A DNA stretch of 20,000 bases from Actinidia chinensis. Lineage: Eukaryota; Streptophyta; Magnoliopsida; Ericales; Actinidiaceae. The stretch's first letter is position 1; the number at the start of each line of letters is the position of its first letter. The notes under the pieces are model-generated. The model ran no database searches. It was not told the DNA's origin and saw only the letters and a program-made list of their open reading frames with translations. Position numbers and translations under genes: made by a program. The DNA lies in NCBI GenBank assembly GCA_009663005.1, contig CM018910.1:15754968-15774967 (forward strand), read 5' to 3'. This document shows positions 1 through 8,197 of this stretch, piece after piece.

Positions 1-43
1 GAATGAGTAAAACAGAGATAAGAGAGTTGGTGCTGAGGGAGGG
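1..43 (+). mobile_element. 3' tail and polypurine tract of a Copia-like element that lies left of the window
   Basis: The bases at 35-43 read GAGGGAGGG and directly abut a TGTTGA LTR start. This is the expected place and form of a polypurine tract, which primes plus-strand DNA synthesis in LTR retrotransposons. The rest of the element is outside the window, so only its orientation (plus strand) can be read. The 42 upstream bases are too short to assign to a coding domain. Confidence 0.7.
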
Positions 44-85
44 TGTTGAAAGATCAATCACCACCTCTCTTGAATTTTTCATAGT

Positions 86-311
86 CTTCCGGAAGACACT
101 AGAATCTTCTGGATATTTTTAGAAATATCTAGATTACTTTAGAATCTTTCGAAATCTTCTAAACTTTACTAGAGTCTTCCGGATACTTGCAAAATAATAT
201 GGACTATACTAGATCCTTCTGGAAGGTACTAGAATATTCTGAAATATGAAGGAAGCTTATGAATTTCACTAGAAGCATCTAGAAGCATGGAATGGTGTGT
301 GCTTCTAGAAT
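86..311 (+). promoter_or_regulatory. Cluster of heat-shock-element dimers in the LTR U3
   Basis: Five perfect six-base cores of type nTTCnnGAAn or nGAAnnTTCn lie at 86-95, 101-110, 216-225, 231-240 and 302-311. Several partial GAA/TTC pentamers lie between them, for example at 142-160 and 248-254. Two dimers run on into a third, degenerate pentamer (101-114 and 231-244), as in trimeric heat-shock elements. HSF transcription factors bind such arrays as trimers. The last dimer lies about 45 bp upstream of a TATA box, the usual promoter geometry. Heat inducibility is inferred from the motifs only. Confidence 0.65.
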
Positions 312-355
312 TATCCATTAGTCCCTATAATAGGGATGGAGTCTTCATTTTGTGA

Positions 356-362
356 TATATAG
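356..362 (+). promoter_or_regulatory. Probable TATA box of the LTR promoter
   Basis: TATATAG lies directly downstream of the heat-shock-element cluster and about 170 bp before an AATAAA signal, as expected for an LTR promoter. Two further TATATAA sequences at 501-507 and 514-520 are too close to AATAAA to leave a normal R region, so they are less likely to be the main promoter. Confidence 0.5.
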
Positions 363-532
363 ATGCATGCAAGAGAAAATAAGGAAGAGTGGTCCCAAGT
401 ACTAAGAGTGTGTGTCTAAAGTTAAAATGTCTTCCTAAATTGTGAGTGTATTATCTCTTGTGTGAGAGTCATCTCTTATGAGTGATAGTGTGTGTTGTTG
501 TATATAAGTTAAGTATATAAGTATTTGTAATC

Positions 533-538
533 AATAAA
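533..538 (+). terminator. Polyadenylation signal in the LTR
   Basis: A canonical AATAAA sits near the 3' end of the LTR, followed by a TTGTTGATTGTTGTG stretch that is T/G-rich like a downstream cleavage element. In the 3' LTR this would end the element's transcript. Confidence 0.5.
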
Positions 539-677
539 ATTATTGTTGATTGTTGTGTTCGAACTCTTCACAATGACAATCTTCATCGTCTTCACTATTA
601 ACATTTTTCAAATCTCTAGAACAGTTGCTAAATCAAACCCTATAACTAGTGCGTGCTAAGACCACATAGATAGGTGA

Positions 678-1060
678 TGTTAAGAGCTTGTTCCAAGTCA
701 ATCAAAAAGTACCTCCAAAGCAGTATATGAGCCCGGACATCCTCTTCTCCACTTATAGTCAATTGATTTTGAATTAAATGCTTTAACATGCCGCTTTGGA
801 TGTTTCAAGCAAGACTCTATTTTGTTAGTGATTGATTACCCCTTTTTTGTGCCAAAAGTGCACCTGGTTTAATCGTGATCCTTAATTCTATGAATTCATG
901 GTTTCTATCTTCACGCATGAGTTGGGGTCTCACGTGCGGGGAGGTGTTAAGAGCTTGTCCCATATCATTCAAGTAGTCTCCTCCAAAACTAATAAATGAG
1001 CGTGAGCTGCCTTTCTAGTCTCCACCCATTGCCATTTGTTTAGGGTTGGATGCTTTAACT
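678..1060 (+). mobile_element. TRIM-like miniature LTR retrotransposon with 5-bp target-site duplication
   Basis: Two diverged direct repeats, 678-788 and 945-1060, both begin TGTTAAGAGCTTG and end GCTTTAAC(A/T). They share many blocks such as ACCTCCAAA/CTCCTCCAAA and TGCTTTAAC. A 156-bp internal segment separates them and ends in the purine tract GCGGGGAGG at 936-944, placed as a polypurine tract. The whole unit is flanked by perfect GGTGA copies at 673-677 and 1061-1065. LTRs near 110 bp, a total of 383 bp and no coding capacity fit a terminal-repeat retrotransposon in miniature. The primer-binding site after the first LTR is not recognisable. The LTR copies differ strongly, so the insertion is old or the sequence has errors. 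Confidence 0.7.
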
Positions 1061-1108
1061 GGTGATATCCAACTATATTGATGAAAATGATGTCTCTTGT
1101 TATTACAG

Positions 1109-1516
1109 TAGGATGACTGGGTACTATGTCGAGTTGAAAAAAGGCAACAAGTCAAAGAATGTATGGGAAGCACGAGACAGTCCCAGCAAGGAATCGGCGG
1201 GTACTTCCCCGACATTGTGGAGCTCCCTTCTGCACAAGAATACTCAAGCACAAATGCTATCACAGATTATAGATTAAGAGGTTGCCAAATAATAGCTTCC
1301 ATTCTCACTGGCCAACTTCTTTCTCACATCGAAAGCATTTCAAGTGAAATCTTCCGAAACAGTAATGATGGCAGCCAAGTGGGTCACATTATGAAGATGG
1401 TTCAGACACAGGAAATTCTCCACTTGCAGATTCTTTCTTTGATACCATTTTCAATGCACCAAGGGGAAGATTCAACGAGGGGACTAGGTACGAGAATCTC
1501 CTTCCATCCACCATAA
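1109..1516 (+). pseudogene. Probable last exon of a NAC-domain transcription factor, interrupted
   Basis: NAC proteins are plant transcription factors, and their DNA-binding domain ends with a block like L-D-D-W-V-L-C-R. Here GAT GAC TGG GTA CTA TGT CGA GTT (1112-1135) reads D-D-W-V-L-C-R-V. A pyrimidine-rich acceptor ending in CAG at 1106-1108 precedes it. NAC genes commonly have an intron at just this point, with the next exon starting at the Leu codon; here that codon (1109-1111) is TAG. The reading frame then stays open to 1516 (Q-rich start, GYFPDIVELPSAQEY region), while a competing frame is open to 1277. A third frame encodes a plausible segment near 1425-1570 (FFDTIFNAPRGRF, TIMVTNNKEGA), which suggests frame breaks. 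NAC C-terminal regions are poorly conserved, so the identity rests mainly on one eight-residue motif plus the splice context. Upstream NAC exons are not in the window. Confidence 0.5.
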
Positions 1517-1913
1517 TGGTGACCAACAACAAAGAGGGTGCAGACCGCCTACCAGGCAACATAGTAACTACCGTGCGTGTTGTTTATTTTATCAATTTAT
1601 TTTAATTCCTAAGCGTAGGAACATAATATTTAGAAGTATCGATGTTATTTTCACAGAGAGCTTGAATTGCAAAATTGAGTTTTGTTGCAAGTATATAAAT
1701 TATAAAAATATGTTTTTTTGATTTTTGAAAGACTGTGTGAATAAAAAATAAACTACAAATGTAAAAATGGCATGGTTCAAGTAGCTAATCTTCTCTTAGC
1801 TTAAATGTTCTAATTTCTTCTTTTTCATAAACTCAACAAAATTTAAAGACACAATGATATTGGTTGAATAATTTTGCAATGAAAATAAGTTTTATATTTA
1901 AAGAAGTGTTTAC

Positions 1914-1944
<31 letters not shown>

Positions 1945-2028
1945 AACACTTAGTATGCAATAGATCCACGCATTACTTGTACCTAGTAATCTTGTTGACA
2001 AATAATTAAATATATGTGCAACTTTTAG

Positions 2029-2063
<35 letters not shown>

Positions 2064-2525
2064 CAACTATTGAAACCATTTTGAAAGAGAGAAAAAACTA
2101 ATTCAAATTAAGGTTTGGAAGGGGACATAGTCCTTGAACCAAGTCAATATATTTAGCCCTTCAGGTTAGAGGGTTCAATCATGTATGAAAGATAAACTAA
2201 GAAGCTAAAAAACTTGACATAAATTGAAGGAATAACTGAAAATATAATAGCATAAATGGAATTCAAGCATTTAAAATAAATAAACTTACACCCATTTAAT
2301 AGTGAAGTTTCAAGGAATTTCAAGTCTTGAAATAAAAATAAGATATTCTTCCTTTCTCTCCACACTCTCTCTAGGTGTAGACTAAAAACTACTCCTAAAT
2401 TAAGAGAAAATAAAAGTGAAAAAATCCTCCAACTAAGGAGAGAAAAAAACCTCACTAAGAAGTTTGAACCTTTTTAAAGGCCAAGAAAACTCCTAAAGCT
2501 TCCAAAAATATGCTTGTACCAACAA
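1517..2525. other. AT-rich non-coding DNA, no gene seen
   Basis: After the NAC-like exon the sequence is AT-rich with short A and T runs and no coding signal. The only long open frame, on the minus strand at 2153-2455, is low in complexity (rich in F, L, S, I) and fits chance in AT-rich DNA. It may include an old dispersed repeat, but no boundaries are visible. Confidence 0.5.
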
Positions 2526-2617
2526 GCTACCTCTAACTTTGTCCAAAAGCTACATCTAACTTTGTTCAAAAAGTTACATCTAACTTTGTTCAAAAAGTTA
2601 TCTCTAACTTTATCCAA
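2526..2617. repeat. Tandem repeat, four copies of a 23-24 bp unit
   Basis: The units start at 2526, 2549, 2573 and 2597 and share the core CTAACTTTGTTCAAAAA with one to four differences. The fourth copy is shortened at its 3' end. Unit length drifts by only one base, which is typical of slippage or unequal exchange in a minisatellite. No coding frame runs through it. Confidence 0.85.
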
Positions 2618-2923
2618 CCACCCTCTTTTGGGCCAACCACTCTCACTCTTAAACCAACAAACTACCTCTTACTGTCTTACATTGACTTGAAATGAGTGAG
2701 TTTGATAGGACCAAATGGCAGGAAAAAAGCATGATGCACAATTGTGCACTATCATCCTTTTCAACCGATTGAGACAATTCATCAACCGATTAAACTTTAA
2801 AGTTGGGTGTTTCTACTGCTTCTGATGAACTGATAGAAGCTTCTAATTTAACCGGTTAAAATTTAAAAATTTGCAACTCTTTCACTCCAAATCATCTATT
2901 CCATGTTAGCTTTCAGGGGCTCC
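2618..2923. other. Non-coding stretch with a repeated ACCGATT motif
   Basis: Related short motifs recur: CAACCGATTGAG near 2763, CAACCGATTAAAC near 2783 and AACCGGTTAAA near 2859, with degenerate copies between them. Such arrays occur in LTRs and intergenic repeats of several plants, but no element boundary can be drawn here. Confidence 0.4.
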
Positions 2924-2956
2924 ATAAGTCTCCTGTGACTTCACAGGGAGACTTAT
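2924..2956. repeat. 33-bp near-perfect palindrome (hairpin)
   Basis: ATAAGTCTCCTGTGA at 2924-2938 pairs with TCACAGGGAGACTTAT at 2941-2956, with a single bulged base and only CT between the arms. It is not followed by a T-run and lies in no recognised gene, so it is not a clear terminator or microRNA precursor. It may be the centre of a decayed foldback element. Confidence 0.8.
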
Positions 2957-3371
2957 ACAGTAATGAAGCAACTTTCCACATAAGGTCATGGTTATAATCA
3001 ATTCAATGGAGGTGTCAACAGGCTCAAAATCCAAGCTGCCAAAAGCATATATACTAAATAAGACGATCGTCACACGATTCGTTGCACAATCATGGTAATG
3101 GCGGATGGCGGTCAGTAATCAGTATTAAGTCAAATATCTACTGTTGTACTAGTTGTTGTATAATATGCAGCAGGAGCTATCTCAACAGTAGAACTATATT
3201 TCTGTTCAGAACAACATTTGGTTATTTGCATAAGCTCATGAAGTGAGACAAAATTATTTATTAACTAAATAAAATAGGAAGTAAATGCAAAAAAATAACA
3301 AGAGTGTTCGGGAACTAATGGATACTTCTTTAAGATAAAATTCAGTTTTACTAAAATAGCGCAATGGAAAA
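2957..3371. other. Non-coding stretch, nothing recognised
   Basis: This is AT-rich sequence with no supportable open frame, RNA gene or repeat. Confidence 0.5.
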
Positions 3372-3667
3372 GCTATGTTTGGATCTTAGGTGAAATAAAA
3401 TAAAAGGAAAGAGTAGAAAAAGAAAATGACATTATAGAAACTGAATTATTTTCTTTTTCCCGGTTGGATTAGAAAAATGAGAAAAAAGGACTTTTAATTA
3501 AAAAAAATCCAATTTTTTGTTTGGCTATTCATGATTAAAATCCTTTATTGTTCTTTGGTTATTTATAATTACTTGAATAATGTAGGAATACATTTATTTA
3601 TATAAGCAACTTCATTTCACTTGCATCATTTTCCCTTCACTTGGAAAATTAAAGATCCAAACATAGC
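3372..3667. mobile_element. MITE-like element with 16-bp terminal inverted repeats
   Basis: GCTATGTTTGGATCTT at 3372-3387 is exactly inverted at 3652-3667 (AAGATCCAAACATAGC), which bounds a 296-bp AT-rich, non-coding unit. Perfect 16-bp ends on a short non-coding element are the hallmark of miniature inverted-repeat transposable elements. No target-site duplication could be matched in the flanks, so the superfamily is undetermined. Confidence 0.65.
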
Positions 3668-5964
3668 GTTATCGTGTCTCAAAAGCTTACAATTTGGTGG
3701 AAAAAAAAAACAGAAAAAAAACATCTTAACACTAAAAATAATCTAAAGACTAGGATTTTTGTTATTTTGACAATCATCCACTTTTGTAAAATCACTTCTG
3801 GTATTAAATCGCTAGTTGTCTCAAAAACTTAAGCAGGTAGGTAATAGGTCCAATAATACACATCAAGATATCCAACACCCTCTATCACACAAACTGGAAT
3901 AAATACAAACAAAAAAACTTGAACCCAATTTCTATAAAAAACCAAAACCTTGAATTTAGGTCACAATGAAATGGGTCCAACAATGTATAAACCTATCTAA
4001 CATTTTGCCTCAAACTCCTTGTCCCCCTACTCTCCCAACTATGCCTCGAGAGTTGAGTTCAAGATTACCACCACATCGTGTCGTTGGGAGTGCATTGAGA
4101 TATGAGACCAGAAGTTTTGGGGACAGATGATCCTGGAAATTGACGGAAGCTTCACCACAACAAGCGATAGCTTAAACTAGTATATAACCTTTAACACTCT
4201 TACCAACAACCTTTCCAACACGAACACGAACACTAACACCATCCCCTCTTTCTCCAGGGAGAGGAAAATAAATTAGTTTAGAAGAAATGAAAAAAACGGA
4301 TGAGACCAAAACCCAATACACATCGAATTATGATCGACAGAGACATTGTTCATTAAAATGATTCAAGATGCTATAGGAAGCCAATTAGTGGAAAAGAGGA
4401 GTCTGCCAAGAACCTTAAATGACTAAATATTGGTGCACCAGACAGCCTACTTGATTAGGTTGCAATTCAAACTATTGTCAACAAGAAAGAGTAACTCTAT
4501 AAAATTCTCTTAGGTAACAAACCACGAATAATGTAGTACAAGATCCCATATACTACAGCACATATTCTTACCATCTAGGTCAAACAAAGATAAATCATAC
4601 ATTGAGCTGACATTGTGGTTTATGGTTTGTCCACAAAGACAAAAACTTTAGTTTTGAAACATCTCCTGAGACTACCAACCCAACATGGTACTAAGGCCCT
4701 CTGAAGAGAACGACATATTCAGGCAGTTAAGTTCAGAAACTGTTTAATATGAGAATGAAGAACACTTTAAAAGGATGCAAACAAAGAAACTTAAATTCCA
4801 TTACCAAAGGTAACCAAAATTGTGTAATTCTGAATGACAGGAAAAGGATACTCGAAATTATCCCTGGCCCATAAGCTCTTATATCAAGCCAGTCATGAAG
4901 TGACACAATATGGTTTGATGTAACAAAACCATCATTCAAGGAAAACATGGCGTCAAGTTAACTACGACCCAAGATAAAACAGTTACACAGCAACAATCCA
5001 CAAAAGCAATATGATAGCAACACAAATGGCGTCTTATCGCACCGTATATCAAGACAACTTGGTGTCTTAACGTTTGACTGGATGATGAATAACACCAGGA
5101 CAATAATGTCACCGAGAAAAATGATATTTTCAGAAAATTATTAGAACATATATCAAGGTCACACGATAACAGCAATGCAATAAGGCAATCATCAACAGTC
5201 CATCATCAAGGAAACTAGCTACCTGAGGACTAATTAGTTCTCCAATAATGCAGCAATTTCGTTTGAAACAGAACTGAAATTTAGCTCTTACCAGGACGGA
5301 GAATAAGGAAAAAAGTATGTATCAACATGACAAGATTACTTGCATATCCTTAGGCAACAGTTAGCCAAGGCAACGTTGGAACAACTAACAACCATCCCTA
5401 GGCAGCATGTAAAATCTTTTAGCCCCACTTGAACGTATGCTTGAACAATATGGTTCCATCGAACCTTTACACCATTAATAGAGGCTCCTATATACCAAGG
5501 AAACTTGATATTAAGTTCATAATCATAATTATGTGACACTGTAAAATTCCCCCAAATGGTAGTTTCCATAATTATAGCAAACACGAATCGCAAGACCAGG
5601 GAATTAGCCAAATTCCTATCTAGCAAGATAATAGCTTCTACATATCAAGACAAGCATGTACTGAGCCATGTGCTGACTTGAACATTGTAAAGGAAAATGA
5701 TTTAGAAACAGCATATGTGTAAAAATAACTCGTCTAGATCGATGGGCAATGGCACTTTCAAAATTATGAGTCATAGTGGTGGACCTGTGGTTATTTTGGT
5801 TTGAAACGAGATCACCACGAAAGGCCATGCTATTCAATATAAGAATTCCATATGAAAAATCCGGCTTATTGTTAGCTTACCGCAGACAACAAATAATGCC
5901 AAAATAATTGCAATGGAACCACACACAAGAAAATATAGAGAAATTTAAATATTACTAGCTATAC
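3668..5964. other. AT-rich region without a recognisable gene
   Basis: The stretch holds A-runs near 3700-3720, a short CT-rich/ACACGAACACGAAC segment near 4215-4255 and scattered small open frames, none recognisable. On the minus strand there are several good splice-donor-like sequences: CTG|GTAAGAG near 5292 and GCG|GTAAGC near 5880. A hydrophobic minus-strand stretch near 5880-5925 reads LVCGSIAIILALFVVC. A 96-codon minus-strand frame lies at 5336-5626. These could be exons of a decayed minus-strand gene, or outer 3'-UTR exons of the Sec61-beta gene now separated by Copia-1. The evidence is too weak for a gene call. Confidence 0.35.
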
Positions 5965-6546
5965 TGTTAGAAATTTTGTGTGAATGAAAGCTAAAGAGGA
6001 ATGGTTTAAAACTCCTAAAGGAGTTATTATAGAACCAAATTGCATCTTTCTTACAGCCCAATGATGCTTTATCTGGGCCATGACCAGCTCTAATGGTTGT
6101 CATGGTGAATTCACAAGCACCTATGATGAGGGTTATGACAACAGAATTATAATGATTAAAATAGAGCATTTGTTTGGCTTAATGCTGAGGTTTAGCAATG
6201 AAGGAAAAACACACCAATACAAACACCAACAGAAACAAACACACCATACATTTGAGTTCTTTGAGAGAGAGAGAGACAGATTAACAGTTTAGTTCGCCAA
6301 GTACTTTGGAAGGTGTTCCAAAGTTAGTGGTTCTAGCCGTTTTATCCTGGGAGGAAGATGCGACAGCACCTACAACACCCTCGGTAGGCGGCGAATCTTT
6401 CTTAGGGAGATGCGATTGCAGGACTCGGTTTACTCTGTTTGTATCTCTATATTTCAGTTTCTGAAATTAAATTCCTGTAATTTAATGTGATTAATTGGAA
6501 AATTATTCTTGAAATTCTGTATTGGCCGAATCAATTTTTTCCAACA
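5965..6546 (+). repeat. 5' LTR of Copia-1
   Basis: This 582-bp repeat starts TGTTAGAAATTTTGTGTG and ends CAATTTTTTCCAACA, and matches 12977-13574 along its whole length. It contains a short GA repeat near 6264 and a pyrimidine/TATA-like stretch near 6440-6460. Differences from the 3' LTR are largely one- to few-base insertions or deletions plus some substitutions. Confidence 0.93.
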
Positions 6547-7343
6547 CTCTTAAGAAAGATCCTTTTTTGATCTTGCGATAGGCAATCGAATTTCAAAAAT
6601 GATTCTGTTCAGTTCTATGTGGAGATGCAGATCTATACATGTAGAAAGTGAGAAAAAAAAAATAAAAAATAAAAAAAATTAAACAGTCTGTTTTGAAAGG
6701 AAAAAAAAAATAATTTCCATTTACAGAAATTGATTTTGATTATTGCGGAAACCACAGATTTTAGTTAATTTTTTTTTAGAATACTAGTTTCTCTATATTT
6801 TTTTAAGAGAAAAAAAAGGGATTCAACTTCACCGGAAAAACACTTCGGTCGGCATGGGGTTGTCGAACTCCGGCGAGATGAAATGGTATCGACGTGTGAA
6901 GAAAAAAAAAATTATATAGACAGAGAGAGGTCTCTCGTTATGTAGAAGAAAGAAAGGAATGAGAGCAAGAGAAAGAAGTTGAGGATAGAAAGGAAGGAAA
7001 AAGGAAATGAATCAGAGGAAAGAGGAGAGAGGAGAAAAGAAGTGAAAGAGGAAGGAGAGAGTATAAATAAATACTGCGAATATAATATTATATTTAAATA
7101 TAATATTATAAAAGCAAAAGCAGGCAGATGGGGCAGTTTGTTCTTTTAAAAGCAAAGCATGCGTATGGGGACATGTTTTTTTTTTTTTTAATAATATATA
7201 TCTTAGTATATATTATAATATATAGGGAGACAAGAGAGTGACAAAAAGAGAAATATTAATGAATATATATTAAAGTAAAGAAAAAAAAATGTGCATGTTC
7301 GAAGTGATAGTAGAAGTATATTATATAAATAAATATATAATAA

Positions 7344-7475
7344 TATATATATATATTTATAATTAAAAAAAAATGCACGCGCAAGAGCTCATGACAAATG
7401 TTCTTGTAAATTATATTAATAAATAGATTATATATATATATTTATAATTAAAAAAAAATGCAGGCGCAAGAGCTC
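7344..7475. repeat. Tandem duplication, 47-bp core at 85-bp spacing
   Basis: An AT-repeat followed by TTTATAATTAAAAAAAAATGCA(C/G)GCGCAAGAGCTC occurs at 7344-7390 and again at 7429-7475 with one clear base change (ACGCG versus AGGCG). The DNA between the copies is also related to sequence before the first copy, so the full unit is about 85 bp. Confidence 0.85.
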
Positions 7476-7854
7476 TGAAAAATGAATGTATAATTATAGT
7501 TTAACCTTTATATGTATTGTAAAAAAATTAGATTTTCACCCAGTATTTGCAAAAGTATTATTTTAGCTCTAAATTTCTTTAATTACAAGTTTTAATTCAA
7601 AATAAGTTGTAATTATTATTTTAACCACAGAAGTTTAAATAATTACAGATAAACCCAATATGTACGCCACTTATATATATATATATAATTTTTGTTTTTA
7701 TTTAAAAAAAACATAACAAAAATTATTATTATTTTTCATAGTTGGTAATTGACAGATTTACTAAATTTTGGAAAAAATTACATCTATATCCAGATTTTAT
7801 GAAACTTATAAATTGGCAAAGTGTGGAAATTATAATTTTATAAACCATATTTTG

Positions 7855-7885
7855 GTCAACCGTACGCGGTTGACTTGGATCAGAG
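7855..7885 (+). promoter_or_regulatory. Hairpin plus primer-site-like sequence in the Copia-1 leader
   Basis: GTCAACCG at 7855-7862 pairs perfectly with CGGTTGAC at 7867-7874 around a TACG loop; as RNA this is a UNCG-type tetraloop. Two bases later comes TGGATCAGAG (7876-7885), one base short of the tRNA-Met primer-site pattern TGGTATCAGAG. A structured leader near a primer site recalls retroelement packaging or priming signals. The role is inferred. Confidence 0.4.
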
Positions 7886-8197
7886 TTGATAGGCTACGGC
7901 CTTAGGCAGCTGTGTGGGCTGACTTTGTGAACAAGGCGGTTGAAGCTTTTGTTCATATTGGACGGTTGGAGGTTTTTCGAACCGATTAGAGTTGGCCATT
8001 GCATACCGTTTCGGGTTTTCAAGGGTCAATCTCTCAGCTAGGGCGTTGCCTCTCAAAAACACTTGAGTATAAAATTGTATACCATTTAGGTGATTATTGT
8101 TTAGATTGTTAATTATTCTATTGCGATATTGTGAGGATCTATGCAACTTTATATGTGGTTGATCTTTTTCAGATAAGAAAAAAAAAAACTCGAAAAC

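Larger units (their letters stand above)
44..603 (+). repeat. 3' LTR of a Copia-like element, heat-shock-element rich
   Basis: The repeat starts with TGTTGAAAG after a polypurine tract and is taken to end at TATTAACA, which gives imperfect TGTTGA/TTAACA terminal inverted repeats and about 560 bp. Inside, in promoter order, are a block of TTCnnGAA motifs, a TATA box near 356 and an AATAAA signal near 533. That is the U3-R-U5 order of an LTR. The partner 5' LTR is not in the window, so the right boundary rests only on the terminal repeat; a CA at 571-572 is an alternative end. Start, motif content and overall design recall heat-activated Copia LTRs of the ONSEN kind, but this is resemblance and not a match I could test. 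Confidence 0.72.
6547..8197 (+). other. Long AT-rich 5' leader of Copia-1
   Basis: About 1.65 kb separates the LTR end from the gag ATG, long for a Copia leader. It contains A-runs, a purine-only stretch near 6930-7060 (AAG/GAG-rich), AT microsatellites and an 85-bp tandem duplication. No copy of the usual tRNA-Met primer site TGGTATCAGAGC follows the LTR. The nearest similar sequence, TGGATCAGAG, lies 1.3 kb away at 7876-7885. No coding frame is supported. Confidence 0.7.

Noticed and set aside
86..311. Possible CRISPR-like array from the recurring TAGAA/TTCT units
   Set aside because: Spacing is irregular, there are no constant repeats or unique spacers, and it lies in a plant LTR.
501..520. 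TATATAA sequences as the main LTR promoter
   Set aside because: They are only about 15-30 bases before AATAAA. The TATA box at 356 next to the heat-shock elements fits better.
2153..2455. 100-codon minus-strand frame rich in Phe and Leu
   Set aside because: It reflects AT-rich composition and has no motif, signal or context.
5336..5626. 96-codon minus-strand frame with a WGNFTVSHNYDYELNIKFPWYIGASINGVKV stretch, shortened: WGNFTVSHNYDYEL
   Set aside because: It reads like protein in part, but I could not assign a family. Chance frames of this length occur in the region, so it is mentioned only within the non-genic stretch.
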